A stretch of 60,000 nucleotides of DNA from Bugula neritina (lineage: Eukaryota > Bryozoa > Gymnolaemata > Cheilostomatida > Bugulidae): contig OZ037766.1 in assembly GCA_964035545.1 (NCBI GenBank), positions 29,104,173-29,164,172 on the forward strand, read 5' to 3'. Positions 48,480 through 57,290 of this stretch are shown in pieces. The position numbers and the translations under genes are program-made. Below the pieces are notes generated by a model. The model did no database searches, was not told the DNA's origin, and saw nothing but the letters and a program-made list of their open reading frames with translations. The stretch's first letter is position 1; each line of letters begins with the position of its first letter.

Positions 48480-48615
48480 TGACTTCCCTAATGCTAAACC
48501 CCCACTCCCAAATCCAAACTTAAGCCCCTCGCCCCAAATTTAGACCCCAAACACAAACCCCCACCTCAAACCTCCCACCACAGATGCAAAGCCCCCACTT
48601 TAAATCCCAATATAA
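48480..48615. repeat. C-rich degenerate tract
   Basis: Irregular words such as CCCCCACT, CCCCAAAT, CCCCAAACAC and CCCCCACCTC, mostly 7-14 bp apart, in an otherwise AT-rich region. Function unknown. Confidence 0.6.
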
Positions 48616-49049
48616 AAATTGTGCCATTCCTACCTGTGCTATTTTTAGCAGACACCTCTTTTTCCTCTATTTAAATTGTAGAGAATAATAACATGCTTTA
48701 AATAATGAGTTGTTGCATGGTCCTGGTGCATAAGTGAGGATCAATAAAAGACTTAAGAAGTATGCATTATAAGAAGTAATTTACAGTGAGACATCGTGAC
48801 TATTAGTTGAAGCCAGCTAAGCAGTTAGTCCTATTATATCAGACAATATTGTTTTTGTTAGGCAGTTTGTATTAAAACTCTTATTTAGCAACAATGCAAA
48901 ATGTTATTAATTATAATTTAAAACTTTTTGTTTCACAATGATGTTTATAAAGCTAGCTAGCATAATCTCAATTCTAAAATTAGTAAAATTAATTGAAAAG
49001 AAAAAATGTTTTTGTTTTTATTTTTACTTAATTACAACACATACTCACG

Positions 49050-49244
49050 CAAGTTTATAGTCGCAATCCCTGTGAGAAAACCCTGATGTAAAGGGTTTTT
49101 GTTAAATTGGGCTAAGGACTAAGGCACAGGAGCAATTATAACTGGATGCTCTTCCTAACATCACCAATGGCCTTTGTCTGAGCTTGAACCCATGACCTTT
49201 GTGCTTACTAGGCAAACGCTCTAACCCCTAGACCACGGCTGACA
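49050..49244 (-). mobile_element. tRNA-derived SINE, copy 3
   Basis: The reverse complement reads AGCCGTGGTCTAGGGGTTAGA (head, A box), then CATGGGTTCAAGCTC (B box), GGCCATTGGTGATGTTAGG and TTCTCACAGGGATTGCGACT. It is the best preserved of three copies. The CTGACA next to its head could be flank. Confidence 0.8.
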
Positions 49245-50673
49245 ACACATGACAGTGCATTTATTCAAACAGTCCCATTGTCACACATTGGTTAACTGTG
49301 TTGTGCTAAATTCACACCATATTTTTGTATATAAACTTTATATATTATATTATACTGATCCTTATTGAAAACATTTTACTATGTTTCAGTATGATATTTC
49401 ATTATAATGTTGTAAGCTCATGATACTTGATAGTATAGCTTTGTGTCTATAGCAAATCAAGTGCTAGAGTATACGCACGTTTTAATGCGTGAGACAATGA
49501 CGGTACCAGATAAAAGAACACAATTTAGAAATTACATGCAATAAAACTACTTAATCAGCTATCAACATATATAGCAGCATTTTGAGATTCATGTTGAACT
49601 GGGCAGAAATATGTTCTATTTTCTTGCAGAATCCATGCCATGTCTAAGCTCATCATTTGAGCTACCACCAAAGTCACCGGCGGCTGAATCAGAAACCGGA
49701 CTTTTAGGATTTATCGGTTATTTGAAGTGTCATAAATGTAGAATCAGATGCTGAAGTAAAAGACTGCAGGAACTTTAATTAAAACATGTTATTTTATAGC
49801 TTGATCTTTTCATCTCATTGAGTTGATTTTTGGATCATTTGGTAATGAGTTGCCAGTGGTATTCGAATATTTTCACAGCCAATTTGTTTGAGTTTTGTAA
49901 AAGATATCAACTGTGTAATTTTACTAATTGGTAAACATGTGTAGCTTATTTAATAAATTTTGCTAGCAAAAAGGTGTAATTTCAATTTTTTGTTGTTGAC
50001 TGAAAAAATCAAAAAAACAAATATTTTATTATATTATTTATTATACAATTCTGCTCTTTATATGTGTACTGGTGCTGGGTTGATATTAAGGACACCAAAA
50101 ATACCAATAATGCATGTGTTCTCTCATTAAAACTTATATTCAAAATATTTCAGATGGTGTCTGTATAAATTCACATTTACACAAGAAGTCTTTAGTTACC
50201 AGCTAACAACCATAAGCAATTGAATATATGATAGCTGGAGTGAGTGATAATCTTTCTTTAGCTCCAGAACTTTAGTTTTCTGGTTTACAAGAAGACAATC
50301 AGCTTGCTGCAGCATCACATTATTGCTTCAAAAACAACAACCAAATGCAAAATGATGCCCAATAGTTTTAAAATGTCAGAAAGTTTGAAAGTTTTATTTA
50401 TTAGATCATACATAATATGTTGATTGATAACATGCAGTGATAAATAAGTAGACAAACGATTAATAATATGTTGATATCTGGTACAGATCATACAACAATA
50501 AACAAAATTACAAAATACTATCATGTGCAAAATAAAAACAAATCTAGTTTATAAATTGCATCTTAAACAAAGCCAAACCACAGTTCACAATTTTAGAATA
50601 AATTATGCAATTATTTTGAATGTCATTGTCTTTTAGATAGTATAAGGGAGTACAGCACAGTAAGTCATTTATT

Positions 50674-51407
50674 TTACCCAGCATGGTTAGCTGGAATAGC
50701 AGCATGGCTTAACCCGGGAGCAGATTTAACACCAGCAGCTCTCCTAGGAGGTCGTGTGACTACTGCCAGGGATGTCGCTATGGCAGTTGGAGCTGAACTT
50801 GCCTTCACAAAGTACTTGCTCTTTCCCTTCTGGTTTACAGTGGACTGGTCTGAAGCGATGCTGTTGTACAGGAAGCAGGTTTGGGTTCTTGGGACAAAAA
50901 GTCCAGACTTGCATGTCTCTCCATGTTGGTTGCACAAGGCCAGGCATTCTATTAGAAGATTGCAACCTGAGGGACAAATGAATACTATATAATACAAATA
51001 ATCATTATATAAAACAAATGGATATTATGTAGCACAAATAACTATTATATAATATAAATAAATACTATTCAGTATAAATGAACACTATAAAATACAAATA
51101 AATATTATATAACACAAAGGAATACTATATAACACAAATAAGTATTATAATATAGTAATACATTTTGTATAGTAGCATCAAAATATGTGCAAATGGCTCA
51201 GCGTTGACCATATAATATATAGCTTACCATTTTTATTGAACATGCTATTTCTTACAAATAGTTGGTTTCTGGAAGTTTTCCTAAAACTAGATATTGTCTT
51301 CCATCAAGGCTGAAACTCTCTGCTACCCCAACCTGCACTTTCATGAGTAGGAAAGTCAAGGCAAGCAAGAGCAGCAGTTTATGCAACTTTGGTGTTTGAA
51401 CAATCAT
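50674..51407 (-). pseudogene. Small secreted PAN/apple-like protein gene, copy A, with one-base frameshift in exon 1
   Basis: Exon 1 (51228-51407, minus) starts MIVQTPKLHK followed by a hydrophobic signal core (LLLLLALTFLLM), and continues ESFSLDGRQYLVLGKLPE. It then meets a TAA at 51252-51254, before the GTAAGC donor. Compared with copy B this exon is one base shorter between the PE codons and the donor, and the next frame is open to the donor in the phase exon 2 needs. Exon 2 (50674-50966) follows acceptor CCCTCAG and encodes GCNLLIECLALCNQHGETC, then TQTCFLYNSIASD, a partial PAN/apple pattern, and a Pro/Ala-rich tail. It is either a recent pseudogene, a sequencing error or a gene with an unusual splice. 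If functional, the product is secreted, about 155 residues. Confidence 0.65.
50976..51135. repeat. About 22-bp AATACTATATAACACAAATA array in PAN-like gene A intron
   Basis: About seven imperfect units fill most of the intron and begin about 10 bp from the exon 2 acceptor. Confidence 0.75.
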
Positions 51408-53470
51408 GTTAAACTGTCCAGCAAGAACCAAACACATGTTTTACTAAAACTTAATGTATTTTAAGTTAAATTAGTTGAAACACAGCACTTAAGCTAATTA
51501 CATAAGAATTTTACAAATATTTAATTAAAATCAAAAACCATTATATTAAAAAGGTGCTACTATGCTGCACAAGAATTTCAACAGCAATGACCTCTAAGAA
51601 ACTTAATTACTTTTGTAGCTTTCAAAAGAGCTCATGGACTGCTTTACTTGAATTGATGAGTTTTATTCAAACTGCTTTCTATAAAAATTTGTAAAGTACT
51701 TGAAATGAACAATTTTCTTTGTCTAATCTTTTCAGTTGTTTTTTAAAAATTTTGATATCTCTAAATAGTTTTCTTACAATACACTGTCACCTTTAAAACA
51801 CAATGGCACTGCGAGTCATCATTCATTATTGATTATGTCAAACCAACTCTGGATATAACTTGAAGATGAGTTCTAGAAAAGAGCGACAGCCCGGACAGGT
51901 ACTTGCTAGCATGGCATCGGTACTTACATTGCACTGCTCATTGCAAATACATATTATTATTTAGTATGACACTCTTGACATATCTTTTGTGTTTTATTGA
52001 CTTAATTTCTGGTTTCCTGATTTCAGACAGTTTATCACAACGATTTGTTCACATGTCTACCCTCTTCATTATTTTTGCGTCAAGTGATCCACTAGAAACA
52101 TTTTCAAACTAAATAATCTATACTTTTATGTCTAGTGCTAACTTAAATTCGATTTTAGAAAACATAAATGATGATTAAGCGAACTCAAAACAACCTGCTG
52201 ATTAGCTCTACTGATTTACAGATGTTCCATGACTTTTTAAAAATATGAAAAATTATACTCATGAAAGTTGCAAAAGAAAATTCTGCAAAGGCCGCCCTGT
52301 TTTTCAAACTTCTCATTTTTAGGAGTTTTCTGCCCTTGTGTTGGTATTCAATCTAGCTAAGCTCTATTGCCCTGCTTTGGCTCGCTTCGACTAATTGAAA
52401 AAAGTAAATCAATGCTGGCTGTAATGAGACTAGACAGAAAAGATGATTCATCCCCCCATTCCCTAGGGACTATATCACATAGCATAAGACTATACAGCTG
52501 CTAATTATAAACCCTCTGTAATATCGAGCTAAAGATAATACATATAAAGTTTTGCGACTTAACCGTGACATTCCAGCATGAACTAAAACTGTGCAAGAGT
52601 TTGGACTCGCCATCGACCAAGCCCTGCAGTGAAAAGTGAATATGTAAGTGTTTAGGAGCCAGATAAATACTATGGTAACGTACCGGTGAAGAAGTAATAA
52701 GGCAACAGTAGCTAATAAAGTGCATTGCTTTAAAATGGGTTTGGAATCAACCACCAGGTTAATGAATGTTACTGAGCTGTATATGTGTCTATTACATGAC
52801 TGATAATATATAAATATAAAAAGCAAAGTTTAGGTGGTGTCTGTTAGCACCCCACAATGATACATGACCATCTATTTATTTCAACAGAGGAACACAACTC
52901 TAAATGAACTTGTTCATATAAAATATTGCTTCAAAGGATAGTAACATGCTGTGGTTAACAATTATTAATTGCAGTTCTCTATTTTCTCATACAATAGAGT
53001 TATATGGGCTTGTGCTCCAGCAGAAATAAGTTTAAATTATATAGTTCAAATGAGTTAAAGGGGTGTTCGGTTGTTCATGTGCTAATATCTGACACATCTT
53101 CTTATTTCACCGCCTATAATGCTGGCAATTAAGTTGAGTACATCACTTCGAAGCAATTATCATCACGTGTTGAGAGAGATGCACTCAGGCAGATGAGGGA
53201 ATCCTGGTTTTTAATTTAAAGCTGGAACAAACTAATATTACTATTATTCAACTGCTTTACATCTTGGACAAAACATTTAACTTTTAACCTTGGTCACCTG
53301 TTACAGATGAGGATTGTAAAACTGAACAATGCATATAACTTGTGACACACTCTATAATTTATGATCCACCTTTAGATTTAACTTGACTCTCCACACCTAT
53401 AGAGTATGTTAGTCCTGGAACATGTTGCAATGAAGCAATAAAATAAACAGATGTATTTTGAAGGGTCGAC
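51408..53470. other. Gene-poor stretch
   Basis: AT-rich, with no gene I can support. A possible minus-strand exon lies near 52560-52627 (acceptor TTTTCACTGCAG, reading GLVDGESKLLHSFSSCW), but no partner exon was found. Confidence 0.35.
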
Positions 53471-53480
53471 TATATAAAAA
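53471..53480 (+). promoter_or_regulatory. TATA box of small secreted ORF
   Basis: TATATAAAAA lies 42 bp upstream of the ATG at 53513. That would put a transcription start near 53500 and give a very short 5' UTR. Confidence 0.55.
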
Positions 53481-53512
53481 GGCAATTGAATATCAATAAC
53501 TCCACAGTTAGA

Positions 53513-53728
53513 ATGCTAAAGTGTACTTTTTGTTTATTTTACTTATTGCTGGTAGAATATAACAGCAAGGTGGCTTCAAGCACTGTAACTGATGCTGTGT
53601 TGGCAATCAACTGTCACCATGGTGTTACTACGCAGTATTACTCTTATACGGTGTGTATGAAGATGTACCCTATGATATGCTCGCTTACCACATGCCACTC
53701 AAATCAATTAATTGATCGGCAATTGTAA
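53513..53728 (+). CDS. Putative small secreted Cys-containing peptide, 71 residues
   Basis: The single-exon ORF starts MLKCTFCLFYLLLVEY, a plausible signal peptide with a likely cut after an Ala-Ser-Ser region. The remainder of about 50 residues has four cysteines (INC, TVC, MIC, TTC), enough for two disulfides. A TATA box sits at the expected distance upstream. I recognise no family. The ORF is short and could be chance, but the combination of TATA box, signal-like start and paired Cys is better than background. An acceptor-like TTATTTCAG follows the stop. Confidence 0.4.
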   Translation: MLKCTFCLFYLLLVEYNSKVASSTVTDAVLAINCHHGVTTQYYSYTVCMKMYPMICSLTTCHSNQLIDRQL

Positions 53729-54351
53729 CAACTTATTTCAGATATTCTTTATAACTAAAAATAGGTAGTTATTCCGAAATAATTACTTCGATATGAATAA
53801 TGTTTATACATTGTTAATTTCGTTTTTTGTGTAAATTTATCAAAGGAACTTTAATTATAAGCAGTTTATAGCAGAAGTATATTGTGCAAGGTTTAGTGTC
53901 TGAGTTTCTTCTTATAGCCTTAGCACTCTACAATTATAGGCCATGTTAGGGGGGGTTCTAAGAGTCTGAACTTAGTAGCTACTAAAAATATTTTATTAAT
54001 CAAATCATAACACTGGCCTGACACAATTTTATTAGTACTTATCGACTAGTTTTGTTAAAAACATCAATGGAAAAACAGAAACATTTAAATTAATTGAAAT
54101 AAAATACGTGTAGATAAAATGATATAAAATACATTTTAATTTAAAAAAATACATTTCAATTGAATGAAATGAAATCTTTTAATATGTTCATTATATAATC
54201 ATATTCAAATCTGCATGAAAGTTTGCTGAAGATTGTTATCTAAAATACTATATACAAAGTAGCAAATAAAACATATATATTATGTCGTATTATAAAATAG
54301 TTTTTGATTCAACAATTGAAATATTTACAGATTAGGCCATGACCTTTGGCT

Positions 54352-54503
54352 TTATAATACACCATAATCAATTTCTTTGAGATTATGACAAAGACAATGG
54401 CCGCCAAGACAACCGGCGTTGCTCAACATTTTTTGCCAAAACAAGACAACACATGTTCTGGAACCATCTGTGCCGTACTTCTTCAAACTCTTTCTAATCA
54501 TCC
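54352..54503 (-). CDS. Terminal exon of a small Cys-rich gene (partial)
   Basis: The acceptor TTTTGTCTTTGCAG at 54504-54517 is strong. The exon reads in phase 1, MIRKSLKKYGTDGSRTC, then a VVLFWQKML stretch and GCLGGHCLCHN, and stops at 54352. There are four Cys within 26 residues. No upstream exon with a matching phase 1 donor and signal peptide was found to the right, so the start is missing. The family is not recognised. Confidence 0.4.
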
Positions 54504-57070
54504 CTGCAAAGACAAAAGAACATTTAATCATCATTACTCTGTCTAATTTCTTAAATAATTTTATATTTTAGTAATAGCAATTAGAAATAAAATCTTTTTG
54601 GAATTTCCCATTCAAAACATAATCTTTTTAATCCATTTAAAAACAAAAAGAAGGTTTGCTATGCAACATCATTTCTATCTTTACTGTTACACTGACCTAT
54701 ATACATATACTAACGTTATTTATATGATTGATGCTATAATTTGTATAGTCAACGCAGTTTACAAAAACATTTTTATTATAAAATGTTGTACATTGGCAAT
54801 TTATAAATGTTGTACAGTACATGTCAACTTATCTAAATCACTAAAGGTATCCTAGTAATCTAATACATAATAATATATGATTAAGTGGTGATGTGATGAA
54901 TTCTCAAGCCATAATAGTAATATCTTAGTTCAGCTGTTAAACTACCCATGCCTTGTGAAAAATGCAGGAGAGAGAAATGGAAGTTTAGTGCCATTGAAGG
55001 GTATTTATGCAGTCAGGGATATGCATCAAGAGAAATTGTCTTGCATGCCTTTAAAAAACCCATTGTGTTCAAATTCACATTGCAAGTAGTTGAAGTTACC
55101 AACCGTTACTCCCAATACACTATCCATATTATAAACTTCTTGAACTAGATAAATAATAGATAATCACAAATCACATTTAATTACTTTGCAGTGTTGAATT
55201 TGTTTTAGAGTGGGGGAGGTTACAACAGCTTCCCTATAATCTAACAGTTGAAAACAAATCAACCATGGCAAAAGAAAACTTTGTACAGAGAGATGTGTGA
55301 TTCTTGGCAATATGTGTTTGTTATTTTACCACTTGACTGTAGCCAGCCATTCTGCATTTATCATGAGTTAACCTTGGCTAGTAAATCAGGCTTTCAGGTA
55401 TTTGATGAGGGCAAAGAGGATGGCGATGAAAGCATATTTCAATAATTTTACCTTATTTGAATGATTTAATAGTGGTATTGGCTTATTGAAATGACATAAC
55501 TTAATATTAACTTATACATTGAAATGATTTCATAGTTATATTAACTTATTGGAATTATATTATAATTTATAAACTGACTTATAACGTCTGAGAATAGTGC
55601 ATTGAAAAATAAAGAGCCTCAGCTGTACAGAACCATAGGCTGAGGTCCTGAACATAACTCATGTGTTGGTGCAAAATTTTCCAACAGCAGCAGCAAAATG
55701 TTGGCTATGCAACGCTGTCACATTTTTCTGACTGGAATAGCAATGTTTTCATTCTCTACAAACGTTTAGAGACTTTAGACATTCAACCATAAGTGATGAG
55801 GTGTGGAGGTCAAATTATTGCCATCAAGTCAGGTGGCTGAGGTCTGAGTAAAGTATGTGGAATTCCTGGTTGATTGATTATGTTGCTCGTTTCCTTCACT
55901 AAGATTGCGTTACGTTACCAATTTGTCTGCATCAACCTATTATATGACTCTGAGCTGTTGAATGATGAACCAAAACATGACAATTCAGATAAAGTTCAAC
56001 TTTTAGAGGTATTTGACGTGACAATTTTATAAGATGATATTGCTTATCATGGTTAAACCGAAAGAGTATGTGTGGTGGGGATGGCATGTGATATGTCAGG
56101 ACCTCTTTTTGTTAGGATGGGTTTAACAATGGGTTGGAACTAGCCAGGGGTAGTAACTAGCAAGGGGTAGTCACTAGTCACCATGTATGCAGTCATGTGT
56201 TGAATATACTTTGCAGTGCCATCAGTGAGATAATTTGTAGTTTTATACTATAACATAGCTGAATGAGCAATGCTAGCAAAATATTCAAACTAAACACAAT
56301 CTTGAAATTTAGATTTACAACTGGAGTTGATATAGACTTGAAGCAATGTGACGAAGAGAAACCACCTTATTCTGAACAGGTGAATAAGGTGAGTATTAGT
56401 AAATTGTTTTACCTGAGAGTGAATGTTGGAACCAACTAGCATTTCACTAGAATGTTTTGTTGAAGGAAATTGTCAGAATATTTGTTGTACTACATGCTGG
56501 ATGCAGATAAAGGATACCTAAGTTATCACTGCTTAAGTTAATAAATATTTACAGACTTAAGGGACAGGTCAGTTTATGTTGCCAAAATATTCATAACCAA
56601 AGTCACTACAGAATTTGGTTAGATTTGTTTACAGTCTTAGTTGCAGAAAACAGTTTGTTAAAACTAAGATATCAAAGACAAATAGTGGTTTATATTATGA
56701 TTGACTGAGTAACTATTGTTAGTTATTTGTGTTTGTTTAGAATCATAACCCTGGAAGGAACTTGATGTAGAAACTTACTAGCTGGGTTACCTATAAGTGG
56801 GTTACTTAGCTGGGCTGTTTAGGTGGGTTACCATGATGCTATAACATGGTACAAGAGTAGGTAGTGCCTAATGTGCTTCAGGTTGCATGTGTGAAAGTTT
56901 AACATTTCTACTTCATTTCTTATATGATATTTATTCTTTTAGTTAGGATGCAGGTTTTGCTGCTTAATTTAAAAACCACAAAAATAGAGCACTCCGTGAA
57001 GCTATCAACCTTTATCTTCCTGAAAGGCTTTAATCTACCAGCCAACACACCTTACCATGTACCAGACCAG
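54504..57070. other. Gene-poor stretch
   Basis: AT-rich. The plus ORFs at 54598-54855, 54948-55148 and 55248-55445 show no domain or splice context. A possible isolated plus-strand exon lies at 56313-56388 (reading TTGVDIDLKQCDEEKPPYSE, donor AAG|GTGAGT). A degenerate repeat of about 40 bp (AATGATTTCATAGTTATATT type) occupies 55450-55580. Confidence 0.35.
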
Positions 57071-57074
57071 TCTC

Positions 57075-57290
57075 TGTAACTTCTACCCTCTACCCTACCT
57101 TCTCCCCTCTACCCTATGACTTTTACTCTCTACTCTACCTATACCCTTTACCCTCCACCCTCTACCCTCTACCTCCACCCTCTACCCTACCCTCTACCCT
57201 ACCCTCTACCCTCTGACTTCTACCCTCCACTCTACCTATACTCTTTACCCTCTACCTCCACCCTCTACTCTATGACTTCCACTTACACTC
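57075..57290. repeat. Pyrimidine-rich CTCTACC satellite with higher-order period
   Basis: Words CTCTACC, CTACCCTAC and CTCCACC are arranged in two longer copies of about 100 bp, each containing ACTCTACCTATAC and CTATGACTT or CTCTGACTT. The C/T strand bias is nearly complete. Confidence 0.85.

Larger units (their letters stand above)
48077..50673. other. Region between PAN-like copies, with duplicated flank and SINE
   Basis: This stretch holds the upstream flank of gene B (48166-48360), a second diverged copy of that flank (49725-49920), a C-rich degenerate tract (48480-48615) and a SINE (49050-49244). Beyond the second flank copy no intact signal-peptide exon was found. The rest (49921-50673) is AT-rich with no recognisable gene. 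Confidence 0.55.

Noticed and set aside
52560-52627. Possible minus exon reading GLVDGESKLLHSFSSCW
   Set aside because: Good acceptor but a weak donor and no neighbours; may be chance.
56313-56388. Isolated plus-strand exon reading TTGVDIDLKQCDEEKPPYSE
   Set aside because: Acceptor and donor are plausible, but no partner exon, start or recognised domain was found.
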